A DNA stretch of 64,000 bases from CAYNUJ01 sp964573255 (GTDB taxonomy: Bacteria; Bacteroidota; Ignavibacteria; Ignavibacteriales; Melioribacteraceae): NCBI GenBank assembly GCA_964573255.1, contig CAZNJB010000006.1:1-64000 (forward strand), read 5' to 3'. A program made the position numbers and the translations under genes. Each line of letters begins with the position of its first letter. Positions within the stretch are counted from its first letter, which is position 1. The notes under the pieces are model-generated. The model worked only from the letters and a program-made list of their open reading frames with translations, was not told the origin of the DNA and made no database searches. Shown here in pieces: positions 53,873-63,658 of the stretch.

Positions 53873-54919
53873 TTATTCGGTTATTATTTTAGAATAATAA
53901 GGCATAGAATGAACACCAAGAACATTTGCACAATTAATTCTGAGTTCATGATCTCCGGAAGGAATATCTTTCAATTCAATTATTAATTTACCCTCGTTAA
54001 AATTAAAATTATTCTTCACTAAAACCGAATCGAAATAAGCTTCAATACTGCTTGGATTTATTCCATGTTCATCTTTTATTTCCAATTCGAGATGCAGTTC
54101 ATCATCTTCTAAAGAGCATTGTTCTTTTATCAATTTAATTTCAGGGAATCCGGTTGCAAAGAATTTTCCCAACCCCCGAAATATTCCCCACGCTTGAATT
54201 TGATTGAATTCTTTTTTTACAAGACGATTTTTTTCGAATCTATTTGTATAAAAAGCACACTCAACTAAAATTGCAGGGATCTCGGTTTCCCTTAAGACAC
54301 TGAAACCTGCATCCGGATAAATTATATAATCGGAATATGTGCCGTCGAAACTACCCAATCCTCCTGAATTTCTCATCACATATGCTAAATCCCTTTGAAC
54401 ATAACGTGCTAAATCGTGATTGAAAGGTTCATATTCAAAATAACCAGGTTTGGCATGATAGAAAGTTGCCGTATAATCAGTCCAAGTGTTTTCTTTTCTA
54501 CCAGGAGCATTGTGGTGAATACTAATAAAAAAATCGGCTCCACTTTCGTTAGCAAGTTTTGAACGCAACTTCAGGTCGACAGTTTTATCTGAGTCACGGG
54601 ACATAATAACTTCTGCACCTGCAGCTTCCAAGTAATCTCTGAGAGCTAACGCAACATTTAAGTTTAAATCGGCCTCTACTAATAAACTGTCGTAACTATT
54701 ATTCTTTCTGTCTTCCCCACCATGACCGGGATCGATAAAAAACTTTTTCCCGGATAAATATTCGCTGTACTTTTCAATAACCTCTTCCCTTTTTGCAACA
54801 TCCTCCCAATCTTTCGGCTTTTCATAGAATAATATACTTACATCAGTTTTAGTAGTTTCAACACCAGCACTACAGCTGATAATAATTAAAGATAAAATCA
54901 AAATTATTGTATTACGCAT
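53873..54919 (-). CDS. N-acetylmuramoyl-L-alanine amidase lipoprotein (Amidase_3)
   Basis: Envelope lipoprotein of 348 residues. The N-terminus is a type II signal peptide with lipobox 'IIISC' (Cys16), so it is membrane-anchored. The amidase domain (about 50-260) contains the zinc-binding 'FIDPGHGGED' near 60, 'FFISIHHNA' near 130 and the catalytic glutamate in 'LVECAFYTN' near 225. A further beta domain follows (about 270-345), ending 'MPYYSKIITE'. It would cleave the MurNAc-L-Ala bond during division or wall turnover. It follows the helicase-nuclease gene by 3 bases. Confidence 0.92.
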   Translation of the reverse strand: MRNTIILILSLIIISCSAGVETTKTDVSILFYEKPKDWEDVAKREEVIEKYSEYLSGKKFFIDPGHGGEDRKNNSYDSLLVEADLNLNVALALRDYLEAAGAEVIMSRDSDKTVDLKLRSKLANESGADFFISIHHNAPGRKENTWTDYTATFYHAKPGYFEYEPFNHDLARYVQRDLAYVMRNSGGLGSFDGTYSDYIIYPDAGFSVLRETEIPAILVECAFYTNRFEKNRLVKKEFNQIQAWGIFRGLGKFFATGFPEIKLIKEQCSLEDDELHLELEIKDEHGINPSSIEAYFDSVLVKNNFNFNEGKLIIELKDIPSGDHELRINCANVLGVHSMPYYSKIITE

Positions 54920-54922
54920 CTA

Positions 54923-57900
54923 TTAACCTCCGACAATGCATTTACCAAGTTTATTTGAGAATTGACATTTTACGCAATGTTCTAAATTCTTTTCATACCT
55001 ATTATCTGAAATAGAGTCAATAATTGAAGTCAATTTATTTTCAATTCGAATGAGCTCTTCATTCCCTATTATTTGTGAAATTGATTTTTCCGGTTCTCTT
55101 ATGAATATAAGCATAACCTCTATTTGTTCCACCTTTGGATATGCTTGTTTAACCAGATATGCATAAAATAACAATTGAATTTTATAAGTTTCCAATTTTT
55201 CTTCAGGAGATATATCCTGCATCAAATCAGTTTTATAATCAACTACAATAATTTTATTTTCATTAAATATTATCTTATCCAAAATACCGTACAAATAATA
55301 AGCAGCCTTACGATAATAAATTTCTTGTTCATTTTTGAAATCAGTGAATGATTGAATTTTTTCATAAACATCGGAAGCATAAAAATTCGAAATTAGCTCG
55401 TTAATCTCTTCTTTTATTTTATTGAATGAATCATCATCCGGTTCAAGCATCGACAAATCTTCGGTAATTATCTTCTCTATTTCAGAACCGTGAGCATTCT
55501 TCTCTAATATTTTATGTATTAAGGAACCCTTTATATTGGCGGGAATATCAACTTCCGAATTGTCTTCAAGTGAATTAAAATCATCATTAATAATATCCCG
55601 TTTTAGCAAAGACTGTAATTTTGAAAGCCCGTTATTATAAATTAAATCATATTTTAGCGGGCACTGATTAAAGACTGCTATTTTCGTAGCGGAAAATATT
55701 TCGTTTTTCGGATAATCTGATATTGCTCCAGTTAAAAATTTAATTGCCTGAGATTCTTCATCACTTATTTTTGATGTTCCCTGCACATCATCAATCTCAT
55801 ATGTTACAGGAATTTGGAAAGAGATGATTTTTTCTTTTTTAGTAAAACCCGCAGCGGGATCCATAAAACTCAAACTCTCACGAATCGAAATATTATCCAT
55901 ATTCTGTTCGTATTTTAAAACCGATGAGAGTGCACCAAAATAGCTGAGCTTTTCAATCCTGCCTTTCGTTAAATCAGCGGTAATAAATATTTCTTCTTCA
56001 GCTCGAGTAAGAGCAACATAAAGCAAGCGATACTCCTCGGCTACTTGCCGCTTATTAAGATAGTATGAATACAAGCATGTGTGCGGTGTATGTTTAGGTT
56101 CACTGAAATAATAACTACCGGGATAAGATTTTGTTACAAATCCGAATTCCTTATCCACCAGAATTGTTTTTGCTTGTACCGAATCCACGCGGAATTTAGA
56201 ATTGGATTTGTAGAGAAATACAACCGGAAATTCCAACCCTTTACTTTGGTGGATTGTCATCACCTTTATTTTATCTCCATCGGTAAATAATTCCGCTTGA
56301 CTTTCATCAGTATCTTTCTCAACAGCAGCATTAACGAACTCAACAAAATCATATAGAGTACTGAACGAATCGGATTGAAAAGAGACCGCCAAATCAATAA
56401 ACTTTTCGATAGTAGCAAATTCTATTTCTGAGAATTCCCTTTTACTAATTGTCGCTATTATTCCTGTGCTTTCAATAATTTTCCTCAATAGATTTGCAAT
56501 ACTCTCACTCGAAGCCAATTGGATATGTTCCTCGAGTATTTCAATAACAGCCCGATATTCTGTATGAGTTTGGGAGTATTTTTTCAGCTTTTCAAAATAA
56601 CTTTTACCTGATAATAAATTTATTTCATATATGACGGTATCCGGTAAATAAAAGAATGGCGAACGCAAAACGGATATTAACGCAGTATCATCAAATTTAT
56701 TTATCAAAAAGGAAAGATAATTTTGAAAATCAATTATTATTTGATTTTCGTAAAATCCTTTACTTCCGATAACAGTGTAGGGGATTTCATATTTGCCCAA
56801 GCAGTCCGTCAATTCGGCAAAGTGACTGCGCTTTCTGCATAGTACGGCAATTTCGCCTGCACTTCTTCCTTTATTTAGCAATGATAATATTTTCTTTGCG
56901 GTAAGATTTGCTTCCGTTTCCTCTTTATCAGAATTTATAACAAATTCTATATTGCCTTCAAACTCGCTCACTTTAGAACAAATCAAGTCAGAAGCATTAA
57001 CTTCGTTAAACTCTTCATTTGGTTGGTAGAATAATCTTCTAAAAATAAAATTTACAAACGCAGCTAAATTAGGAGCCAAACGGAAACTATGAGGCAGACT
57101 TAAAACTCCTTTTTCATCTGTGCTGGCTGCAATTTCATCGCGAGTTTTATAAAATATTTTTAAATCGGCTTCTCTGAAACTATAGATACTTTGCTTTTCA
57201 TCTCCAACAATAAAGAGTTTACCTTTTTTAAATTCTTCTATTAAAGGAAGAATAATTTCATATTGAATATCATTTGTATCCTGATATTCATCAACCATAA
57301 TAAACTTAAATTTACCGGAAAGTTGTGCCCGCACCTCCTCTTTAGCCAGTAACTCCCTAGCTAAAAGTAGAATATCTTCAAAATCCAGAAAATTATTTCT
57401 TTTCTTGCGTAACTTATATTCCTTGTTTATTTGAGTAAACAACTCAGATAAATTTTTTACTACCTCAACTAAATTTCTTTCGACCTCTTGAAAATTAGAA
57501 TCAAAATCAAGGAACTTTAATTCTTGAACATTCTTTTCAATTAAATCAACTTCTCCCCTGAAATTTTCTTTATCCTTTTTTTTCAAATAATTTTGGCTTC
57601 TTAACGAAAGCTTCTGTGTCAAAATAATCTTTTTTAGATTGTTAAAATCCATTAACAATTCGAACAAATTATCACTATTTAGCTCTAAGGAACTGTCTAA
57701 AAAGTTCTTTGCCTGTCTGGCATATTCATTCGACGGATATGTAGAAAGCACAAAATCATTTATTGTTTTCGCACTGTAAAATATTTCCGCCAACATATCG
57801 CCAAATTGAGATATAAATTTTTCTTTGAAAATCCCTTCCCATTTTTCAATCAATTCATCCTCGGATGAATTTTGAATATCCTGTACAATTGCTTCGACTG

Positions 57901-58438
57901 TCTTTCTTTTGCCAAATAGTTTTTCAATTTCATTTACAAATAAATTTTTAGATCCGAAAAATCTTATCAATTCTTTGAGAGCAGTGTCGTCCTCATTCAA
58001 TAATTGTGAATAAATATCTTCTATGCTCTGCTGAAGCAATTCACCGGAATGTCTTTTATCGATAGGAGCAAAATTTATATCAAGATCTACGTAAGGTGCA
58101 AATTCTCTCAATAACTCAATACAAAAGGAATGAATAGTGGAAATTTTAGCCGAAACAATTTGCCTGCGCATCCGTCGCAAAATAGAAATATCTTTTTCAT
58201 CTTTCGCAAATTCCAGTCGTTCATCAATTTCTTTAGTAATCCTGGTATATAATTCTCCCGCAGCTTTATCGGTAAATGTAATTGCAACAATGGAAGAAAG
58301 AGGAATTTCATTTTTCAAAACTACTTCGACATATCTCTTTGCAAGAACAAATGTTTTGCCGGAGCCGGCATTTGCCGTTAACGCAATATGTTCATCATAT
58401 TCAACGGCGGATTTTTGATATGGTGATAATTCCTTCAT
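54923..58438 (-). CDS. AddA/RecB-like helicase-nuclease
   Basis: A 1171-residue UvrD/Rep-type ATP-dependent helicase with a C-terminal nuclease. Walker A 'TANAGSGKTFVLAKR' near 18-32, 'VDEYQDTND' (DEXX box) near 385, 'VGDEKQSIYSFR', 'TIHQSKGLEFPVVFLY' and 'LLYVALTRAEEEI' are helicase motifs. The C-terminal PD-(D/E)XK core has 'GSLIHKILEK', 'GILDKIIFNEN' and 'VVDYKTDL'. Four cysteines, one in 'NQCPLKY' and three at C1155, C1158 and C1167, form the pattern of an Fe-S-stapled nuclease as in AddAB. It resects double-strand ends. No AddB-type partner is adjacent. Confidence 0.9.
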   Translation of the reverse strand: MKELSPYQKSAVEYDEHIALTANAGSGKTFVLAKRYVEVVLKNEIPLSSIVAITFTDKAAGELYTRITKEIDERLEFAKDEKDISILRRMRRQIVSAKISTIHSFCIELLREFAPYVDLDINFAPIDKRHSGELLQQSIEDIYSQLLNEDDTALKELIRFFGSKNLFVNEIEKLFGKRKTVEAIVQDIQNSSEDELIEKWEGIFKEKFISQFGDMLAEIFYSAKTINDFVLSTYPSNEYARQAKNFLDSSLELNSDNLFELLMDFNNLKKIILTQKLSLRSQNYLKKKDKENFRGEVDLIEKNVQELKFLDFDSNFQEVERNLVEVVKNLSELFTQINKEYKLRKKRNNFLDFEDILLLARELLAKEEVRAQLSGKFKFIMVDEYQDTNDIQYEIILPLIEEFKKGKLFIVGDEKQSIYSFREADLKIFYKTRDEIAASTDEKGVLSLPHSFRLAPNLAAFVNFIFRRLFYQPNEEFNEVNASDLICSKVSEFEGNIEFVINSDKEETEANLTAKKILSLLNKGRSAGEIAVLCRKRSHFAELTDCLGKYEIPYTVIGSKGFYENQIIIDFQNYLSFLINKFDDTALISVLRSPFFYLPDTVIYEINLLSGKSYFEKLKKYSQTHTEYRAVIEILEEHIQLASSESIANLLRKIIESTGIIATISKREFSEIEFATIEKFIDLAVSFQSDSFSTLYDFVEFVNAAVEKDTDESQAELFTDGDKIKVMTIHQSKGLEFPVVFLYKSNSKFRVDSVQAKTILVDKEFGFVTKSYPGSYYFSEPKHTPHTCLYSYYLNKRQVAEEYRLLYVALTRAEEEIFITADLTKGRIEKLSYFGALSSVLKYEQNMDNISIRESLSFMDPAAGFTKKEKIISFQIPVTYEIDDVQGTSKISDEESQAIKFLTGAISDYPKNEIFSATKIAVFNQCPLKYDLIYNNGLSKLQSLLKRDIINDDFNSLEDNSEVDIPANIKGSLIHKILEKNAHGSEIEKIITEDLSMLEPDDDSFNKIKEEINELISNFYASDVYEKIQSFTDFKNEQEIYYRKAAYYLYGILDKIIFNENKIIVVDYKTDLMQDISPEEKLETYKIQLLFYAYLVKQAYPKVEQIEVMLIFIREPEKSISQIIGNEELIRIENKLTSIIDSISDNRYEKNLEHCVKCQFSNKLGKCIVGG

Positions 58439-61400
58439 TGATCTTCGCCTTTAATTAAAGAAATAACGAATGTGCTGCCATTACTGCCGCTTTCTTTCAA
58501 GTAAATGTTTCCGCCAATATTCTCAACAAATCTCTTTGCAATAGAAAGTCCTATTCCCATACCTTCCTTCTTTGTTGTAAAGTTAAAATCGAAAATTTTA
58601 TTTTGGTATTCTTCCGGAATTCCACGTCCATTATCTCGAATATAAATTTTCACCTCTGTACCTGTATTCTTCAGTTCAATATTTATTTTATTTGCACCCG
58701 CTTGAAGTGAATTGCGGATTAAATTTATTATCGTTCTTTTAAGGTGATCAAAATCAGCTTGAACAACTGTGGATTCATTATCTGAAGTTATATAAATCTT
58801 TAATTCTTTTTCGGTAAATAAATCAGCAGCTTGCTTAATAACTTCATTTACATTTACTTGCTCTAATTTAAGTTGAGGCATTTTAGCCACATTGCTAAAT
58901 TCGGAAGAAATCCTTCGCAAAGTTTCTATTTGATTGATCAATGTATCGGTAACTTTCTTAAATATAGCATCAAACTTATCTGAACCGTCCTGGTAAGCAG
59001 CTTTCAAATGCTGAACCGATAATTTCATTGGTGTAAGTGGATTTTTAATTTCGTGAGCAACTTGCTTTGCCATTTCCTTCCAAGCAACTTCCCTCTCCAT
59101 TCTTGCAATTTCGTTAGCATTTTTCTTCAATTGAATAGTCATATAATTAAATGCATTCACAAGTTGACCTATTTCCCCCGAGTATTTTTCTTGAATCGAA
59201 ATATCCAAGTCACCCTCGGATAATGCTTTTGTTGCTCTTGTTAAATTATCTATCGGTTTTGAAATCTGATTTGAAAGCAGTGTACTGAGTAAAATAATTA
59301 TTATCGATGCTATTGCGTAACTGCCGAATAATATTGTATCGAATTCATCTATTTTAATCGGAAGAATAATATTGTTAAACGCATCATTTATTTCCAATAT
59401 GGAATTGTTCTGCATCCTATAATAATAAGAATTATAAACTAGGTTGCCAATTCTATTTTTTGTTAAATAACTATATTTATTATCGATATAGATCTTAATA
59501 TACGGCTCGGAATTTAAATAAGGCGATAATATCCCAGTTGTATAATATTTACCGAAGGAAGAATAATAAAGCTCTTTTCCCGAATAGATATTGAATTTAA
59601 TTCCGAGATCATGCTCTGCCGATTCAAAACTTTCGAAATTATAAACATCGAAATCAAAATTCGATTGAATATAATTTTCAACTCTAACTGCACGTTTTTT
59701 TAACTTATATCTAATTGTATTCAAGTTCTTAGTGCTTGTTAAATCCCTTAAATAGAAAGCAAGAAAGATAATCGGAACTAATGCAATTATTAAGAATGCT
59801 ATGAACAATCTAGAGCGATAGTTCAAAACAAAACTACCATTCTTAACTAATTTAAAGAGCGCTAATATTAAAACTACAACTGAAATTATAATTGAATGAA
59901 TAAAAAGAATTTTAAATAAATGAAAAAGTAAGTTTGCAATGTCCTTCTGCTTCAGTCCTATAATCGCATTTATTGTTTTACCGCGTATGATGTACGTTAA
60001 ATACTCTTCACCATCAAAATTAAGATTAGTCCAATGAGAGTAACTCTCTGATGGGAATGAGCTAATCAATGACATCGCATCTTTAATACCGAGTTCCACT
60101 GAACCGACATTATCCACGATTTCATTTTTGTTAAACTTGATAATAAAATATTCATTTGGATTGACGGAAATTTTATCGAAATATTTATTAGGTGATACAA
60201 ATTTCGGTTCAACTGTGGAAGAATAAGTTAACGCTCCAAACTCTATTCCAAAAAGCAAATACCTATCGTTATTATTCGAACTAAATTTCTTCAGCCCTTC
60301 TATAAAATTTTGTTTTCCGTTTATCTTTTTAGTGTACTTGACTCCTTCCAAACTATCGATACCTGTTAATTTAATCGGCATTTTTTCTGAAGTAAGATAT
60401 TCGTAACCCCCTAATATTTCATAGTTGGAATCATAAACAGCTACCCAACATGGTATATCCTCTTTCATAAAAGGAGATGAATTCCATATTAAAAATGACC
60501 TTGCATCCCAGTTTTCATTTTCGTCATCTCTTAAGACTTGTTCCTCAATTGATTTATCAGTCAAAACTTTTCTCAGCCAAAAATCATATAAATTCACTTT
60601 GGCGTTTATCACTTCCTCCGCGGCAATTTTAAGCGAATTTTTTGTTAATTCAACATTATAATAATCCAGACAATAAATTGAAATTATAGATGTTATAACC
60701 GCTAAATAAATATGAAATATAGTAGACTTTATTTTTCCCGTAACATAAACCCGTGTAAGAAAAAATAATATTATCATCAATATTATATGGACATAAATAG
60801 GTATAATAACTGATTTGTCAATTAAGAAATAGACAACAACGCCTAAAATCAAACTGAATAAATTCAATAGAATACTATTAAAATATTTATTGATGCCAGT
60901 TACAGGTTTTAATATTCGGAAAATAATACTCGCGAAAAATAAAAGTCCGAATCCAACTAACAGCAAATTGAATAAATTAAAAATGATTGGGAATTCAGGT
61001 AATAAAGTATTCAAGTTAAAATACCGCACACCGGAATCGAACACAAAACTTCTAGCCGAAGCAGCAAACGCACGAACTATTAATAAGGCAGAAAAGAATA
61101 TAAAAGAATTTAAGGCAATACGTATGTAGGGATTAAGTTTCTCTAATTTTGTTTTATTTTCAACTACAATCTTTTGAACAAAGAATAATATGGCAATGAA
61201 AGTTACTGCCGAGATAAATAACTCCAAGGGTGTTTTGGCAATTCCGCCCGCAAATGTAGATGAAAAATATTTCGGATTGCTTAATTCCATTGGGAATAAT
61301 TTTTCGGGTAATGAAAATGCTAGTAATAACATTCTCACTATTATTAGTGATAAAACAATTACTGCATTTTTATAATTTTGACTACCGGACCAAATCTCTT

Positions 61401-62160
61401 TGATAAATCCAATCAAAAAGACTATAACAGCAACTATAATACAAACATATTGGATATTCTCTACAATGGAAACAAAGTTTTTCTTCTCTACATCCAATTT
61501 TGGTTGAGGAAAAGTAACAACTCCTATTTTTCTGCCCTGTAAGTTTTTAACTGCTGATGAATACTCTAGCCCACTTAATGATATTGCTGCGTTGGCTTTA
61601 TAATCTATTTTACAATCGAATGAAAAATAATCAGATATTTTTTTTGTCAGACTAATTGGACGATAAATATTATTATCGAAATTGTAAAACTTTTCAATGA
61701 CTTTTTGATATATAACAACTTTTCGATTGACACCATCAAGTATAGAATCAATTCTACAGATAAACGCTTTTAATGTAGTAGAATAAAAGAATATTTCACC
61801 GGAGTTAAACTTAGATATGATTTCATTCGGTAAAGGCGTGAAATTATGCCAGAGTATTAAAGAATCCTTTTGATAATATTGAAAAGATATTTCATTATCC
61901 TTTGCAGCGTCAATAATATCTTCGTTAGAATGGAAAGATTTGATTGCTTTCTCTAAATTATCTGCTTGAGAATTAAATTGTTCAAATTCTTCATTAAATA
62001 TTTCTTCTATTTCAGAAGCATACTTTTCTCGCAAATCAACACTAATTTGCTCCCAGTTAGCTTCGATATTTCTTACCCCGTAAGGAACATAAAATCCTAA
62101 GCCGAATGATAACAATATCAAAAATCCGGAAATGAATAAGTTGATCCGAGAATATTTCAT
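58435..62160 (-). CDS. Large multi-span NtrY-like sensor histidine kinase
   Basis: A 1241-residue membrane kinase. One helix (about 8-28) precedes an exported region, followed by about eight further helices (230-510), a second exported region of about 230 residues, three more helices around 750-960, HAMP ('SKPIDNLTRATKALSEGDLD' near 965-985), the phosphoacceptor 'VAHEIKNPLTPMKLS' and the ATPase with 'NLIRNSLQAG', 'DNGRGIPEEYQ' and 'GMGIGLSIAKRF'. The H-box and the HAMP-kinase order match NtrY. The first half resembles nothing I can name. It overlaps the helicase gene by 4 bases. No response regulator is adjacent. Confidence 0.88.
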   Translation of the reverse strand: MKYSRINLFISGFLILLSFGLGFYVPYGVRNIEANWEQISVDLREKYASEIEEIFNEEFEQFNSQADNLEKAIKSFHSNEDIIDAAKDNEISFQYYQKDSLILWHNFTPLPNEIISKFNSGEIFFYSTTLKAFICRIDSILDGVNRKVVIYQKVIEKFYNFDNNIYRPISLTKKISDYFSFDCKIDYKANAAISLSGLEYSSAVKNLQGRKIGVVTFPQPKLDVEKKNFVSIVENIQYVCIIVAVIVFLIGFIKEIWSGSQNYKNAVIVLSLIIVRMLLLAFSLPEKLFPMELSNPKYFSSTFAGGIAKTPLELFISAVTFIAILFFVQKIVVENKTKLEKLNPYIRIALNSFIFFSALLIVRAFAASARSFVFDSGVRYFNLNTLLPEFPIIFNLFNLLLVGFGLLFFASIIFRILKPVTGINKYFNSILLNLFSLILGVVVYFLIDKSVIIPIYVHIILMIILFFLTRVYVTGKIKSTIFHIYLAVITSIISIYCLDYYNVELTKNSLKIAAEEVINAKVNLYDFWLRKVLTDKSIEEQVLRDDENENWDARSFLIWNSSPFMKEDIPCWVAVYDSNYEILGGYEYLTSEKMPIKLTGIDSLEGVKYTKKINGKQNFIEGLKKFSSNNNDRYLLFGIEFGALTYSSTVEPKFVSPNKYFDKISVNPNEYFIIKFNKNEIVDNVGSVELGIKDAMSLISSFPSESYSHWTNLNFDGEEYLTYIIRGKTINAIIGLKQKDIANLLFHLFKILFIHSIIISVVVLILALFKLVKNGSFVLNYRSRLFIAFLIIALVPIIFLAFYLRDLTSTKNLNTIRYKLKKRAVRVENYIQSNFDFDVYNFESFESAEHDLGIKFNIYSGKELYYSSFGKYYTTGILSPYLNSEPYIKIYIDNKYSYLTKNRIGNLVYNSYYYRMQNNSILEINDAFNNIILPIKIDEFDTILFGSYAIASIIIILLSTLLSNQISKPIDNLTRATKALSEGDLDISIQEKYSGEIGQLVNAFNYMTIQLKKNANEIARMEREVAWKEMAKQVAHEIKNPLTPMKLSVQHLKAAYQDGSDKFDAIFKKVTDTLINQIETLRRISSEFSNVAKMPQLKLEQVNVNEVIKQAADLFTEKELKIYITSDNESTVVQADFDHLKRTIINLIRNSLQAGANKINIELKNTGTEVKIYIRDNGRGIPEEYQNKIFDFNFTTKKEGMGIGLSIAKRFVENIGGNIYLKESGSNGSTFVISLIKGEDQ

Positions 62161-62170
62161 ATTACAATAT

Positions 62171-62572
62171 TTAATTTATTGTTAATTGAGAAATTTCCCA
62201 TAAATCTTTAACCTTTTTGAGTGCAACGAAAACCCTACTATTTTTTTTAGACCCTCGATGAAAGTATTTTAGAACCCCAGTTGCGAAAGAATAATCATCA
62301 TTAAAAACTTTATTATCGAACTTAAATTCAATCGGTTCATAAAAATTTAAGAAATCTTGCAATACATAATGAGCCTGATTTGGAGAAAAATAATCGGAAT
62401 AACCGCTTAATAAACTTATGTATGTCTTTTCTTTAATAAAAGAAGTAAATTGACTGACATCCGCAGCATTTATTCCGTTCTCAATTGATTGAAATATTTT
62501 ATCGGCTTTATTTTGAGAAAAATCAGCCGAAGCGGAAAAGCATAAGAATAATATGATTGTAAATATTTTCAT
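62171..62572 (-). CDS. DUF4783-like exported protein
   Basis: A 133-residue protein starting MKIFTIILFLCFSASA, a signal peptide with a cleavage site near 'SADFSQ'. The mature part contains 'IFQSIENGINAADVSQF', 'YSDYFSPNQAHYVLQDFL' and 'GVLKYFHRGSKKNSRVFVALKK', which fits the DUF4783 family of Bacteroidota (NTF2-like fold, function unknown). The start at 62572 is chosen because a longer reading from 62626 would run into the terminator of the upstream gene. It ends 10 bases before the NtrY-like kinase gene. Confidence 0.7.
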   Translation of the reverse strand: MKIFTIILFLCFSASADFSQNKADKIFQSIENGINAADVSQFTSFIKEKTYISLLSGYSDYFSPNQAHYVLQDFLNFYEPIEFKFDNKVFNDDYSFATGVLKYFHRGSKKNSRVFVALKKVKDLWEISQLTIN

Positions 62573-62618
62573 CTTAAATAAAATTATAATTAACTCCAAA
62601 ATACAGAAATGATAAAAA

Positions 62619-62646
62619 AAAAGCATACCGAAAATGGTATGCTTTT
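62619..62646 (-). terminator. Rho-independent terminator of the FN3 lipoprotein gene
   Basis: On the minus strand the stem AAAAGCATACC/GGTATGCTTTT closes on a six-base loop and is followed by a run of T. It lies 15 bases after the stop codon of the upstream lipoprotein gene and separates it from the DUF4783-like gene. Confidence 0.85.
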
Positions 62647-62661
62647 GAGGAATTAAAAAGT

Positions 62662-63483
62662 TTACTTCCTTACCACATTTTTATCAACTTCTCTTTTACC
62701 ACTCCCTCTCGCAGTTTTTAGCTCGGGATTACCTTCGGCAATCTGATATGCCCAATCAAAGACTATTCGTTCCGGGGTGATTGATGAAATCCTTACTTTC
62801 GCAAAATGATTATCCCAAGTCCAAATCACATATGTATGCCCAACAAATGCTTCCGTGTATTTGATGTTTTCACCATCAACAAGTGGAACCCATCCGTTTA
62901 TAGGAGCTTGACTAACATCATAGATATCGTAAGTTTCGCCCATATCTTGTATATCCGAATCACTCCAAACATCTAAATAAAATTTCCCGTTATATTTTTC
63001 ATAGAAAAAGTCCGTTCTATCATCATCATATGGAACCACCAAATATTCCGAAAAAGAATAACCGGAATTATTCGGAAACCTCTTATATTCGAAAATGGAT
63101 TGATTAAAACCCTCCGGGCGCGGGGTATCATACACAATATCATAACTCAGTTCACTTTCGTTTCCATTATAGTCGTATGCAGAAATGGCATAATAATACG
63201 TGTATCCGTTCACCGCACCCAAATCAACGAAATAATTGTAAGGTGTATTTCCAATCAGAGTATATTTCCCTTCGTATGAATCATTAACGTAAATATTGTA
63301 TCCAGCCACATCACTTTCTGGACTATCCCTCCATTGAATGTCAATCCGGTTATCACCGGTTAATGTTGTAATGTTGCTTGGCGGACTAGGCGGAATAGTA
63401 TCGTAATAACTCTCTTCATCTTTACAACCGAGAAACGCTATTACACTCAATACAAGTGCTAATAATATTTTCAACTTTTTCAT
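62662..63483 (-). CDS. FN3-domain lipoprotein
   Basis: A 273-residue lipoprotein with signal peptide and lipobox 'AFLGC' (Cys20). Residues about 30-110 are a fibronectin type III domain ('PPSPPSNITTLTGDNRIDI', 'SDVAGYNIYV', 'YYYAISAYDYNGNES'). The C-terminal 160 residues are unrecognised, with aromatic and acidic composition, ending in a basic 'GSGKREVDKNVVRK'. GGAGAAAAGTC precedes the ATG. A strong terminator follows, so it is probably monocistronic. Likely an envelope adhesion or binding protein; function unknown. Confidence 0.8.
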   Translation of the reverse strand: MKKLKILLALVLSVIAFLGCKDEESYYDTIPPSPPSNITTLTGDNRIDIQWRDSPESDVAGYNIYVNDSYEGKYTLIGNTPYNYFVDLGAVNGYTYYYAISAYDYNGNESELSYDIVYDTPRPEGFNQSIFEYKRFPNNSGYSFSEYLVVPYDDDRTDFFYEKYNGKFYLDVWSDSDIQDMGETYDIYDVSQAPINGWVPLVDGENIKYTEAFVGHTYVIWTWDNHFAKVRISSITPERIVFDWAYQIAEGNPELKTARGSGKREVDKNVVRK

Positions 63484-63624
63484 GACTTTTCTCCATTGTT
63501 TTTATAATTCTATAGCAAGGAGAATGCCAAAAATATAATGAGCTTTACAGCCTTAAAAGGCTATGTTCAATTAAAGATGTAATTGATAGTTAACAGCGAG
63601 TGTATAATTAAGTAAACAGGAATG

Positions 63625-63650
63625 AACCGGAGAGATTTCTCCCTCCGGTT
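63625..63650. terminator. Hairpin after pyrC
   Basis: AACCGGA and TCCGGTT form a seven-pair stem eight bases after the pyrC stop. There is no convincing T run after it on the minus strand, so it may work as a weak or factor-assisted terminator. Confidence 0.4.
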
Positions 63651-63658
63651 AAAAAAGG

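Noticed and set aside
62573..62626. Longer start of the DUF4783-like gene
   Set aside because: Overlaps the terminator hairpin of the upstream gene and adds residues before the signal peptide.
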